Source: Setaria digitata
Taxonomy: Eukaryota; Nematoda; Chromadorea; Rhabditida; Setariidae
Assembly (NCBI GenBank): GCA_003640385.1
Contig: RCAB01000333.1
Coordinates: forward strand, 1 to 64,000
Direction of reading: 5' to 3'
DNA length: 64,000 nt
The position numbers and the translations under genes are program-made. Below the pieces are notes generated by a model. That model saw only the letters and a list, made by a program, of their open reading frames with translations, searched no databases and was not told the DNA's origin. Shown here piece by piece: positions 1 to 12,800 of the stretch. Numbering within the stretch: the first letter of the stretch is position 1; each line of letters opens with the position of its first letter.

Positions 1-2402
1 AACTAGTATCACAATAAGTGATAACAGTTCAAGTTGATAAGATACAAATATGACCTGTAAAGAATGCAAAGTAAATATAATTATTTCCAGTAGATGCAAT
101 TTTTAAGAAGTAATCAAATTTTTGGGATCTAAAAAAAAAGGATGAAAACCAATTAATAATCATTTCAATTAAAACGAAGAGATCATAGCAAAAAGAAACA
201 ATCAAGGCATAAACATTATGGATGAGTACAATTATTTAAAGTTTTTCGAATTAAAAAAAAAAAAAAAAAAAAAAGAAAATTGCCGTAAATCATAAAATTG
301 GAGGGCCTTTCAAATTTTCAAAATTTATTCAAATTTGGAAAGTTTGAAGAAACAGTTTGAATCGCCTAAATCTGTTTGCTGTTTGAATAGCAATAAAATT
401 TCGTCTTTTTTTTCTCTTTCTCTCTCTCTCACTCGTCTCGAGAACGAATATTCTGTCTCTCGAGAATATTTATCGTTCCTGAAGATAACATCAAAGAGTG
501 AATGTTTTAGATGGAATTAAATGCATCAAAACAAAGTTGATTTTCAAATTAATTTAATTGTCATTTAGCTACTGCACGCAACCAAAACATCCTTTTATAA
601 TTTGCATCAATTTTTCCAATCAATTACTACTTGTATTTTAAATTGATAAGTTTGTTTATTTGCTTACGACATTATATTTTCTACTTAGTTTTTTTTTTTA
701 TTGCTAATAATTGGATTAGAAAATGCTGGATGAATTTTTATTGTTTAGATCGGTAAATAAGTAAATGTAGTAGCAAAATCAAATCATACTTGGACTTATT
801 TTCTTCATTTAAAGCTTTCTTTTTTTCTTTTTTGTTATTAAAGTAAATTCGATTGTGTTTGTCTTTCTTTTCTTTTCAAGTTTTCAGTATTTTCGTTCTA
901 AAAGTATGCTATTTGTCTAGAAATTAAATATTCGCTTAATAAAATCATATTTGGAAGCAATTTTCTTATGTGCTAAAAATTTGCAAAAAGCATCTAAATG
1001 ACACGGTACATCATAGGGTTTAGAAAATCTAGCTGAGAATTAAAAAAAAATGCTTAGTTCAATAAAAAGTATTAAGCGTGTTCTTTCTAGCTTGTCCAAA
1101 ATTACACCTATTTAATTAGTAAACTAGTATCTTCTATATTTGTCTATCTTTAATCGATTATCAGTGCAGCATTTTGCGCTTTATTATGCATGAAAATATT
1201 GAAATATTTAAAATGAAATCCTCTGAATTTATCAAAAAATTTGTCCCGGTAACATAAATGGTATGTTTAGTTGAGCCATTTCTGTGTCTCATTCCTTTCC
1301 AATTTTCTTTTTCTTTTTCTTTTCTCCTTTGAATTTCTCAGAAACTTTTAATAAGTGCCAATAAAAGAATAATTAAATTTTTCGACAGGAAGAATGGAAG
1401 AAAGGAGGGAGAAATGAGATAAAATAAGAATTAAATTGGAGTAAAATAAACCAAATTAAATGCTCTTAACAGAATTCATTCATATTTTCGAAGTCATTAA
1501 ATTATGATTCTAATGAGATGACCTTGTAGGTTTGCAGCGTAGAAAGGAAGATTTGATAGTAGTCTCATTACTGTTGCTGTAATAGTGATGATATGATAAC
1601 GGTATGCAGTTATTCATTATTCCATTTGAAATGAACAATTTGCGAACAGTATCAGTGGTGGTGAAATGAAGGGATGATAAGTGATTGGATTAGTTAGAGG
1701 TGGAAGGAGATAAGATAGAGAAGAATTTAATAATCTAATATCATGTTAAAGGTCATCCGATCATCAAATTCATCGATTTCATTATCATATGATAACAACT
1801 GATCGCTATTAACATTATTTGCAAAAATGTATCGATCATCAATAGGGATAGCCTCGAATTAAATCGTATTATTTTAGTTGCATAGAAGTGTTTAATTTTA
1901 ATTTTTAATACTTTAATTTACGTCTAATTCATTCTATTACGGCCCTTTTTCACGTCATATTTTCACAAATAGACACTTTACAACGTTTGGAAAATTTAAA
2001 CTACTTATTTTTAAGCATCCTTCTAATCAGTTAAATGTGTTTACAAAATGTATGCATTTAGTATTAAGCGTCATTAGAGAGCATTCATTCATTCATTTTT
2101 GAATTTTGCGATACTTACTGAGTGAGTGTTTTCGAGCAACTTTCTGAATGATCGTCACTTTCTTCCTTTTCGGTTCATTAAATAATTTACTTTTTCTGAT
2201 TGTAATTTTAATTTAAAGAATTTTTCATTTAGCACAAAATTCAAATTAGAAAAAGATAAGCGCACACACACTCTGAATACTTTCAAATAATTTAAAAATG
2301 AAAACCAACGAAAGAGCAAATTGAGCCATATCTAAATTTCGTGCATTATTTTCTATTTCAATTTATTGTTTTTCATTTTCCAATTTTCTTTTCTCTCATA
2401 TA

Positions 2403-2434
<32 letters not shown>

Positions 2435-2770
2435 AATATTTCTCATTCATTGCTGCTCTCTGAACCTTTTTACCATCATTTCAACAAAAATCAGAATGTT
2501 TTTACTGACAAACTATATGATTTACAGTCAAAGGAGACGAGATAGATTGCCCTATGATTTTGAAAATTTTCTCAATATGTTTTCTTGGAAATTAAATTTT
2601 GAATAGAGGGATAAAATTTGGATGGAAAACTTTTGTCAGTTTTTATATGCTTCGTTTAGATTTCTGAATAAAAATTTAGTGAAGCATTTTTACTTATTTT
2701 ATTTATATTATTGACTAATAACAACAACAACTACTACTACTTCTGGCAATTTCTTCGTGATTTTTCTTTT

Positions 2771-2801
<31 letters not shown>

Positions 2802-5689
2802 GTGATATTTTACTCTTAATTTTTAAATTATTTTAAAAGCAACAAAAATCAACCAATTCATATTTCTGTTCTCTTTTAAACTTTTTCAATGTGAATCGTT
2901 GCTGCTATCATTCATTTGTTAATTTTAAAATTCAACTTGAATAAATAATCAATTATAGCTAGAAAAGTGGAGAAGATTCTCGCTAAATGTCACTTAGAAT
3001 TGCTTTAATTCTTCAATGCACAGAAACATAGAATTGTTTTGGAGAAATTGCTGAAAACTGCTCAAACAAACAAGAATAAATCTAGTCTAACATAGCGCTG
3101 TTTCTACTCAAATTAGTCTTCCTTCCGTAAAATCTCACTTAAGCTATCCATCACATTGAGCGGTTGCGAGAAAATTCAACATTATATTTTTGTAAATCAG
3201 CTAAAATGATCATGTACACGTGTGTAAATCAGCTATGAACGCGTAAAACACGTAAAAAATTGAAAGTATTGATGGGTTCAGTTATACTATTTTTTTTTTT
3301 ATATTTAGAGCTTATTCTATTTCATCTTGTTAATTAATTATTCAACATTTCGGAAAGCTAAAAGTCATTGTTTTCTTATCCAAAAACTTCACCAAATGAA
3401 AAATTTATCCGAAAAACAAATGATCAATGGTGTGTGATTTTCGTAACAGTAGAATTTATCATTAAAAATGTATTAGTTGTAAGCAAATTTTTAAAAAATT
3501 TGAAAGTTTTCGTCGAAAAACTAGCGTCTTTCTTTTTTTCCTTTGCTTTCTCAATTAAATTAACATATAATTAATAAATGAGTGAAAGTATAAGCAACTT
3601 TTGCGAATATCAGTGGAAATATTATGAAGAATGAAGTGATAAGCGGAATCAATTATCAGTTAAATGAATTAAAATTAGAATTTGTGTCCAAAATGTTTGA
3701 TTGAATTTAAAAAAAAAAAACTAATGTGTAAACTTTTTCGATTAAAATTGCTAAATTTTGTTATTTTTTCACTTTTTTTTTTCGCTTGAAGTCTCAATGT
3801 TTATACTGTGTGAAGATAATTGTAACGTTGAAATTGCAATTTCAGACACTTTACACGTCAATATTGGCCCGTAAATAAGCACTCATTTCAGTTGGTAGAT
3901 ACGTGAAGAATTCACGTTTATTTTAACTAGCAGGAATTAATCTCAATCATTTTTCCCCTTTCTACACAGCAATCGACATTCACGTAAATTAATTTCATTC
4001 TCTGAAATATTATTTCTTAATTATATGATTGTGTAGTTGCGCAGAAATAACGAACGTCCACGTCAGGTTCTCGTATCACGTGTCCACGTTTCTTTTTTCC
4101 CCTTCCCCTTTTACATTCATTTTTCAGTCTGTTTCAGGACGAAAGAGAAATCATAAACATCTATTATTTTCACATGCTAATTATTCGAATTTACAAATTA
4201 GTAATAGAACTGATTTATTTCATTCCATCCTCTGACGTGTTCGAATACAACTGTACGTCGGATTCATATGCAGGTACGCAACCTGTCACACAGATGCGTG
4301 CAAGATTCATTCATAACACGCACACGGTCTGCCACGTAGATGCATGCAAAAATCATGCCACCTACGTGTCCAGCTAATTATCTGCATGTCAATGTATTAA
4401 AATGCAAATAATGGTTGTAGTATATTGTACGCGCTTCTCTTCGTACGATTCCATTAAAATATTATATTAAATTTATTAAGTAGACGTGCGTGCACCTATG
4501 TGTGCGTGGGGTATGTGTGTGGGTGGTTTGTTTGTAATTAGTATAAGAGTGTACGATATGGACTGTACAAACATGATGGTGACACATTAGAAGTCCATTG
4601 GATGACCAATTTATTTACGGTGGCAGTATACCTTTACAATGCGATGGACAAACAAGAAGAAAATTGTTCTACTTCACTGCTACATACTGGACAATGTCCA
4701 CTTTTCAATTTGTTGAATTTAAACCACAGGTACAACTTAGGAAGATTTATTATTTATTCCACGTAACATTATGACACGTTGTAGCGCGAAGAAGCATTTT
4801 CAGATGGAATTATTGCATTCACCTACAGATAGACAGAATACTTATCCAATTGATGATATCATTTTATCAGAGAAATCTGATAAAATGTTAAATTCTAATA
4901 CTACTCGTTTACTCATCGGTGGAACATTTTTAATTTTAATTTATTCCACAAAAAAATCCTTTTCTTGGCTGAAAAACTCTTCACTCTACTCTGCGATCGA
5001 AATTCACTGCCTCGCTTTTAAATTTGCTAATTAGAACCTCATTACTTTGTATTTTTCATCTTCCACTATTAAACTTTCATTCAATTATTTATTTTTCTTT
5101 GAACAAACTTTTTTTAAAAATTTTTCTAAACCTACGTATGTGAGTCTTATCAAACCTCCATATATCCGTTTATCCTGAATCAGACTGTTTCCTCATAATT
5201 TGCATACTTAACGTTTTCTCAATTTATCTTATTCGTCAAAAATTAAGAATGAGTATTCAAATACACGAAAACTTTGATTATTTCGGTAAATTAACAAGTA
5301 CTTAAAACTTATGAAGTGATAGCAGCGGAAATGTTTACACGTGTTATGTGCATTTCACGCATTGTTTGTATCACGCAACGTGATGAATTTGCAATTATGA
5401 GTGAAGAAGTATAATATGCTAACATACAGTCAAATCTTTTCCCATCATAATTATCAATCTGAAATTGGTGAATTTTAGGATATTTTTACCACTTTTTTTT
5501 TTGACTCACACTTATGCAACATCTTGTAGTACACGTCTAAAACATACGTATCATCAGTGCAGTAAATTCTAATAGTCATACGTTTTCTAAACATCATTCA
5601 CGCTTCCATCTCAAACAAAAACACCGATCATAACAGCAACTACATGTCAGCTCCGAAACAGAAGCTGTGAAATATTTTCTAACCACATG

Positions 5690-5801
5690 CAGAGACATAC
5701 ACGTACAGAGACGTACATGCACGGAGACATGCACGTACAAAGACATACACGCACGGTGAAATACACGTACAAAGACATAAGCGTACAAATACATTACACG
5801 G
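5690..5801. repeat. 16-bp minisatellite, 7 copies
   Basis: Seven consecutive 16-base units follow one another without gaps. The units vary around cagagacatacacgta. The core ACGTA or ACGCA recurs every 16 bases, and most units differ from each other by one to four bases. It lies in non-coding DNA about 4 kb upstream of the GRAF-type start codon. Confidence 0.9.
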
Positions 5802-6323
5802 AAATGTCCCCCTCTTCATGTTAGTTGTCTGCCATTATTATTGTTCACAATTTTTCATGAGGACCCATATCGATTCTAGACTCTTCTCTGTTGCTAGTCT
5901 CTTTTTCGTCTTTCATTCTAGACCTGTATCGTTTTCATTTCACTCCGCTAGCAACTAGCATTTTCAAACATGCTCATCAAATTTTAGCCTATTCTTTTGT
6001 GGCCAAGAAAAGCCGTTCTGGCTAGCTTAACCGGAAGAGCTAAAGCAAGCTAACACCATTCAACAGCATACACATCAAATTTTATTCTCCTCTTACAAAA
6101 TTTCCATGTTCATTTCTATGCCTATGCGTGTTTCCGTTACATCCATGCGTTCATGTGTGCAATACGTGTATGAGTAATCGCTCTACGTACGTGTCTCTAT
6201 GTGTATATATTCAGTAGGCTTCATCAATTTTACTAATATCCTGAAAATTCGGGATGATTTATCACCATCATTTTTCACTTCACAGATCACAAATTATAGA
6301 TTATACACAGCCAAACATGAATA

Positions 6324-6328
<5 letters not shown>

Positions 6329-6395
<67 letters not shown>
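6329..6395. repeat. (CA)n microsatellite ending at an assembly gap
   Basis: About 33 uninterrupted CA units run directly into a single N at 6396. The tract length is therefore a minimum, and the join is probably where assembly stopped in the repeat. Confidence 0.95.
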
Positions 6396-6396
6396 N
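6396..6396. other. Scaffold join (single N)
   Basis: One unresolved base follows the (CA)n tract. It is one of five isolated Ns in the window; this one adjoins a simple repeat rather than duplicated unique sequence. Confidence 0.9.
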
Positions 6397-7565
6397 TAAC
6401 AGCTCCTTCCTAAAATTTATTGACTGTTAGCACAGATGCTTAGATTAAGAACTGTTCAAATTCGATTTTTTGTTTTAATAATTAGCGGTTTTATTGAAAA
6501 ATTTTATTTCAAAAAAGAAAAATACAAGATATATACGTGTGCATACGTGTAGCAAACACTTTATTTGATATGTGATTATTATGATAATAATAATTTCTAT
6601 AGTTTAAGTATTAAGTGCCGTATTTTCGTTCCTTTCTTTTCTTTTCTTTTATTTTTATTATTAACATGGAACTCGAAAAGAAATAATTTAGTCTAATGTG
6701 CGTTATATTATTTAATTATCATTCCAGTTTAGTGAATTTTTTCTTTTTTTTTAAATTGTAAAACAGTTGCGAAAGAGAGAGAGAGAGAGAGAGAGAGATG
6801 AAGAGGGAGTAAATGTCAAGTGTGATAATTTCAGGAGAACAAATTGTGCAATTTATCATAGGGAAGGAATAGGAAGAGGGTAAATATTGTTAATTCGTAT
6901 TTGAGAATGTTTTCATTCAGTATTAGACGAAATTCATCCATTTTAAAAAGCTTGACATCCAAATAAATTCATTTGCTTAATTATCTCATTCAAAATTTCT
7001 CTTCCATTCTTCTCTCTTATCATCAATTATCTGATTCATTTAATCGATCTGGCAAAAATACTGAGAAACGGTTACAAACGAGATATGTGATCATCAGGAT
7101 CAATCTATAATTTCAATACTGCCAAAATGAAAGACTTTTTAAATTAGCTTTAAAGTATAATTTGAATGATAAATAAATAAAACATTGCTTGTTTACTACT
7201 GTTGTTGCTGCTTTGCATTTTTTAAAATTAATGAAAAGTGGCACATTTTGGAGAATTTTCATAACAAAATTTTTCATTTTGTTCTTTTGTCAAAAATTTT
7301 GGAAGCTAAATTGAATGAAAATGAGATCGAAAAATGATAATTTCCAAATTCTTCACTAGATATATTCTTTTTTTTAAAGACTGCCTTCTTTTTCCTTTCC
7401 AAATGCATTCATTCTCATCAATTTCAGGAAAAAAAAAGTATAATAGGTATATATATGTATATATGCTACCGTTCATTTAACTAATTCATTAAGGAGGAAT
7501 GAAAAACGAAAATATATAAATGTGCATTTTGCATAGAAGAATTTTCTCAAGGATAACATTTGTTC

Positions 7566-7596
<31 letters not shown>

Positions 7597-7769
7597 ATTA
7601 GAATATAAAAGGTTGAGATGTTGAAATTTATTTTCGGAACTTTCCTTAATCATTTCATAAATATATAAAAATAACTGCCTGAAAACTATCGCTCAAAAGG
7701 GCAATAGTTGAAAATTGCTGATTTATTTGCTTCATATAAGCTAAATTAAAGAAAGACAAGCCGCACTGC

Positions 7770-7773
<4 letters not shown>

Positions 7774-7831
<58 letters not shown>
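7774..7831. repeat. (GA)n microsatellite
   Basis: A nearly pure GA dinucleotide run of about 58 bases followed by poly-A. Similar shorter GA runs occur near 6774-6799, 8150-8182, 51515-51530 and 51559-51582. Confidence 0.95.
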
Positions 7832-7836
<5 letters not shown>

Positions 7837-7888
7837 AAAAAAAGTGATAAATTTTCTTAGGATTTGTTCACAAAGCGTGACGAAAATG

Positions 7889-8149
7889 TGATAACTGATA
7901 AGGGTAAAATGTTCATTTTAAATCAAAATATGTATTGATTGCTGTTACATCATAATTAACATATTTTCATTTTTGAAATATACAAACTTTTTATAAAAAA
8001 AAAGAAATGACGTCATGTTTAAAATGATCCACACATTCCTTATCAATATAATCAGTTAAAAATATGACACATCCAATCTTCAAATGTCATCCCAAATATT
8101 TCTTTAATTTTCTCCTTTTAACAGAGAGGAAAAGAGCCACACAGCAAGG

Positions 8150-8190
<41 letters not shown>

Positions 8191-9001
8191 TTGAAATAGA
8201 AATGGAAAGAGACCAATAGAAATCCTCAGCACTATTTTTCTTGTTCATATTTGTGTTTCAAACATCAAGTTCCTTACTGTTTTCAAATTCATTTATTTGC
8301 TAATTTCATCAAGAATTATAAACTATTTGGATAATATCAGGGAGAAGCGGGACGCTCTGAGTTCTACAAAAAGAAAAAATTAAAAATCGCCCTCATATGT
8401 ATGGTTGGAATATATGTTTAAATTAACATAAACACAACTGTATATTGTTCATTCAGCTCATATATTCATTTTCTTTTTTTTTTTTTTTTTCCTGATAACT
8501 GATAGTAAGATCAGAGATTATGGGAATTAATTCTAATCAAAATTCATGAAAATATTATTAGTGAAAAGAAGAAATTTCAATCAGTTTTAGGGATGAAGCA
8601 AAAAGAAAAAAAGGAGAATGATACATAGTAGTAACGTTTGCATTAACATTGCTGAATTGCATATTGTTCAGCCAACTCATCATATATTCATTCTTTTTCC
8701 TGATAACTGGTGATAAGATCAAAGACTATAGAAGTTAAAAATTCGTCAACATATTATCAGTGAAAAGCAGAAATTTCAATCAGTTTTAGGAATGAGGCAA
8801 AAAAAGAAATGGACGATAAGGTGGCTAATTAAATGAAGTTGTGCTTCATCAAGTCAGATAGAAGGACACTTCATTAGTGATAACAAAATGATAACAAATT
8901 GGTGATAACCTATATCAGATTTCCCATAGCTAAAACAATAATATATGGGAAAATGTAAGGTTTATCAGTTAAAACAAACGATAAGATCAGTTTGGTGATA
9001 A
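7889..9001. promoter_or_regulatory. Cluster of TGATAA (GATA-type) motifs
   Basis: TGATAA occurs at 7889, 7896, 8493, 8701, 8711, 8878, 8889, 8903 and 8996, with three copies inside 8878-8908. TGATAA is the core site of GATA transcription factors, which in nematodes include the intestinal ELT-2 group. The cluster ends about 830 bp before the GRAF-type start codon. A role as an enhancer is inference: AT-rich DNA yields some of these by chance. Confidence 0.35.
8421..8810. repeat. Diverged tandem duplication, two copies
   Basis: Bases 8421-8610 and about 8640-8810 are related along their length. Both contain tatattgttc or catattgttc, then an imperfect atattcatt block, a cctgataact block, a tcaaagac or tcagagat block, and caatcagttttagg near the end. 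They differ by many substitutions and by a poly-T insertion in copy 1. Each copy carries TGATAA motifs. No open frame is shared, so this looks like an old non-coding duplication. Confidence 0.8.
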
Positions 9002-9648
9002 GCCCTTGTTTTCAAAACTTCCCTACCATCACTGCCCTTCCTATTCACAATCTTCTTCCTCCATATCACTATCATTGCTACATGTCTTGCATCGTCTATC
9101 GTTTCTTCAACTATCTTACTATTTCTATTTCTTATTACTCTCACAACGTAGTAAATGTTTTTTTTACCATGATATCAATTCCTGAAATTCTCTCTAGAAA
9201 TAGTTCTATTTCTCAATGTCACAATATCTTCCGTGATTTTTCCGTAGAGGCATACAATGAAAATAACTGATCTCATTTCTCTCAATTCGTTTATTGCTAA
9301 GGAGAATCTTCTACAGGTTCATCGATACAATATAAGCCTTGGCCCAATTTCTTGGCCAAAATAGTCACTGATAGTCTTTCCCACTTCACCAATTAATTCT
9401 CAAACTACCTATTTGTTAAAATATTTTTTATAACTAATTTTCCGTTCCACATATGGGAATAGGAGTACTTGAGGAGTTTGGTTTTTCTTTTCAAAGTAGA
9501 TTGTATTTTGCAAAGCTATCATATATGTACATCGTGAATGAAGTTAAGAGTAGTGTAAATATGAGGACAAATTGTGCGAACGTTTATGTTTTGCTTGTTT
9601 GAGTAATAAACATTTTTCTTTTTCCGTTTTTAAGAATATTTTATTAAC

Positions 9649-9650
9649 AG
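9649..9650 (+). promoter_or_regulatory. Possible leader splice acceptor of the GRAF-type gene
   Basis: A TTATTAACAG acceptor preceded by pyrimidine-rich sequence lies 180 bases before the ATG at 9831. It could receive a trans-spliced leader or an upstream non-coding exon. A TA repeat near 9697-9716 lies between it and the start codon. No closer good acceptor is obvious. Confidence 0.3.
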
Positions 9651-9830
9651 GATTGTGCATCGATTTTGTACTATAACGCTGTATTCTCTCTAGTCATATA
9701 TATATATATATATATAGAAAAATATACACATATATCAAGAGTATTCAATATGATTCGATGGAAGCTTCTCAAGGCTAGCTGATATTTCTTTTTATCCTTA
9801 CTATTTTTTCTTTCTTCTCTATCACGTATA

Positions 9831-12800
9831 ATGGTTCTACGACCGTTAGAATTTGCGGATTGTTTATCGGATAGTCCATGGTTTCGGCAAAATTTACGTG
9901 AACATGAAGGTGTACTGGAAGATGCTCATAAAAATATTAAAAATATCGAAATACAATGCCGTGAACTTATTCAGTGCACGAAAAGTAAGTTTTATCTTGT
10001 TTTCGTAACTCTTTTCTCATCAGACTTTTGTTTTTGACATCATTTCAAATTTACTTCTGCATCGTTTCGATCCCAATTTTCGTTTTTTTTTTTTTTTGGT
10101 TCTCTTTTCCTTTTCTTTTTTCTTTTGAAATTTTTTATTGCAGTATATTAGGCTTTCATACGACTGGAGATAAAATTGACTAGTTTATTTTAGAAGAGTG
10201 CATGAACATTAGACTGTTCTCTATCAACTTTAATTTGAATAAAATAAACATCGACTTAAACTGCTAGGAGGAAAAAAAAGCTTCAGCTATAAATGTGGCG
10301 TTTAATTTTAATGTCACATCAGTTCATTGGTTTTTGGTATTTTCTACTTTTTTTTTATGCCAAAGTCACTTTCGATTTTAAGAATGATGTTGTTGGTTTT
10401 CAGAACTTTCTGTGGCTCAAAGAGCTTTCGCAAAATCGCTGAAAGAATTCAAATTTGTCACAATTGGTAGCACTCAGACAGATGATGAGCGAAAAATAGG
10501 TCAATTTTTTTTAATTCATGATTTCTTATTTAATTTACTTTTCAATTACCGCATTGTTAATTAACTTGACTGGAAAGAATAAGATTCAAAGTGCTCAGGT
10601 TTTTGCGCATAAAAAAACTATGTGGTATGTATTGTGAAGCACTATATATTTAATTTTTTTTGTGCACTGAAATAGTTACGACATTCCCCGTTGATACTGT
10701 AAGTAAAATAGCCACGAAACGTAATAAATTTTAGTCGCCGATCTAAAATATTTATACAAAATTTTTTTTTATTTGCATAAGATTGCGTCATGCAATTTAG
10801 TTTTAGTCTTTAAAATAAAAGTTAGTTTGATAAAAGTTCAATAACTATATTATATTTATAGCTGAGTGTGTGAGTAAATTTGGAGATTTTGTGAGTCAAA
10901 TCGAAGATCACCGCGAAAAGATTATTGGGGATTCAGAAACTCATTTTATCGAGCCGTTACGAAAATTTCGAGTAGAAGGAATTGGGAAGGTTAGTTTTTA
11001 TTATTGTTAATGTAGGAAAGAAGTTGTCTGTCGAGGATGAGTGTTTTTATACTTACATAATTCTACAATGATTTTGAAATTTTAGTGCAAGGTAGTCTTT
11101 TCCAAACTCATGTTCTTTTTTGCTAAATTTTGAAAATCATTTAAATTCTTGCTACTTCATAGGGATCATAAATTCTTTTCAATGTTGTTTTGTTATAGTA
11201 TGAACACTTTATATATGTACATTTTTGGTAAATTTAATGTATCGGATTAACATTTTCAAGTTAAATTTAGGTTTTACACGATGACAAAAAACGGTATGAA
11301 AAAGAATCCAACAAATTTTATGCATCGCTTGAAAAGCATTTGCACTTGTCTACAGTAAGTTTTTTCTCTTTCCTGAAGTTTACTTTTGTGTTGAAGTTTT
11401 TTCTTCCTTTTGCACTCTTTCAGCACATTTAAGGCACGGAAAAATGATTTCAAAGAAGCAGATGCCCAGTTGGATATGCAGCAGCGGAACTTCTGCAGTT
11501 GTTCGCTCGATTACGTTACAGCAATACAAGCGGTTCAGGAAAGGATGAAATTTGAATTTGTGGAGACTTTATGTTCATTTGTCTATAGCTGGCTTACCTT
11601 TTACCATGTTGGTAAGTGTTATGTATAGAAAATAGTGGACAGAAATAGATTTTTTGTCTAAATTATATATGAATTTGTTATGGATTGTCAAAATTTGAGC
11701 GCTTTATTTTTTTTTCCGCATGTTAGCGTTTCCTATTCTTTACTGGCATTTAGTAAACTCGTTATTCGCAAAAGTTAGAATCTTTTCAGGTCATGTAACA
11801 CATGAAGATTTTAAGCCATTCCTGAGTGAAGTGCAGTCAAAAGTTCAGAAGGTCATATTTTTCTGTTCGTTTCTTTCTGATAGTGGATGATGATTTTCCG
11901 CTTAACGGAACAGGCATTTATTTCCATTCTTTAATAGCTGTTCTCTACTGAGCAGAATAATAATTTTTTTCGAGAAAATATCATGAAGAAAGATATTTCT
12001 ATGATTTTAATTAAGTGGCGAATGAATTGCAGGCAAAACAGAGCTTCGAAGAAACAAAAGAATATTATTTGCAGCTCAAAGATAAAATGCTGATAAATCA
12101 TTTGAAAAATGCAGTTAGTTTTTATATTTTACAAGGATTCTAAATAATTTGAAACGAAATAATGTATCATTGTTAGCCTTTTTCAGATGTATTAACATAT
12201 AAAGCTGGAAAATGAGTAACGTGAAAGTCTGTACACTTTTTTATTGGACAAGAAGTAACTTATGTTGCACAAAAACAATTCCAGAAACTCGAAAAATGTT
12301 GTACATAACGAATTCCAAAAAAAAAAAAAAAACTAGAGAAATTACCGGAAATTTTTAACACAAACCGATCATAGTTATAGGTTACACTGAGAGACAGTGT
12401 TCGAGGACTAACATTGCTAAGGAGTTTTGGTTCCCGCTGGACTTCTCTCATGAACTAATTTTATGAGTTTCAGGTATTTCAAACGGGTAAAAGTGATAAT
12501 GCTAATGAAAATTCGGTGCCTCGAACCGTTTCTAGCATTAAACAAGGCTATATTTTTGCTCACGAAAAAAGTAAAATTCCAAGTAAGTTGTTTTATTGAT
12601 TTTTAAAAATTATTTGATTTAGATTCAATGTGGTTATAAACATAATCCTGAATTTGGTACTTCGATTTTCTCGTTATATATCTGTTTTCAGAAACAATTG
12701 GTAGGGATGTTTTATCAAATCGATGGACTATGTATTATTGTGTGTATCAAAAAGAAACACGAATATTCACAATGATTCCAGTAAATAATACAGCAAGAAC

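Larger units (their letters stand above)
1..9830. other. Gene-poor upstream region
   Basis: No reading frame here has convincing codon structure, splice sites or family resemblance. The region holds long poly-T/A tracts (for example about 2410-2434 and 2768-2801), a (CA)n tract, several (GA)n tracts, a 16-bp minisatellite, a diverged tandem duplication and a cluster of TGATAA motifs; the main ones are listed separately. It probably includes the promoter and 5' regulatory DNA of the GRAF-type gene starting at 9831. Short untranslated or non-coding exons cannot be excluded by reading alone. Confidence 0.6.

Noticed and set aside
5594..5794. Minus-strand frame with a repeated YVHVSVHVRLCTCM-like peptide
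   Set aside because: It is simply the translation of the 16-bp minisatellite. The period is not a multiple of three, and there is no start or splice context.
6199..6399. Open frame ending in a long Thr-His repeat
   Set aside because: The repeat is the translation of the (CA)n microsatellite that runs into the assembly gap.
8992..9270. 92-codon plus-strand frame with several hydrophobic residues
   Set aside because: Composition follows the local AT-rich, pyrimidine-rich DNA. No family resemblance, no convincing splice context, and no similar frame nearby.
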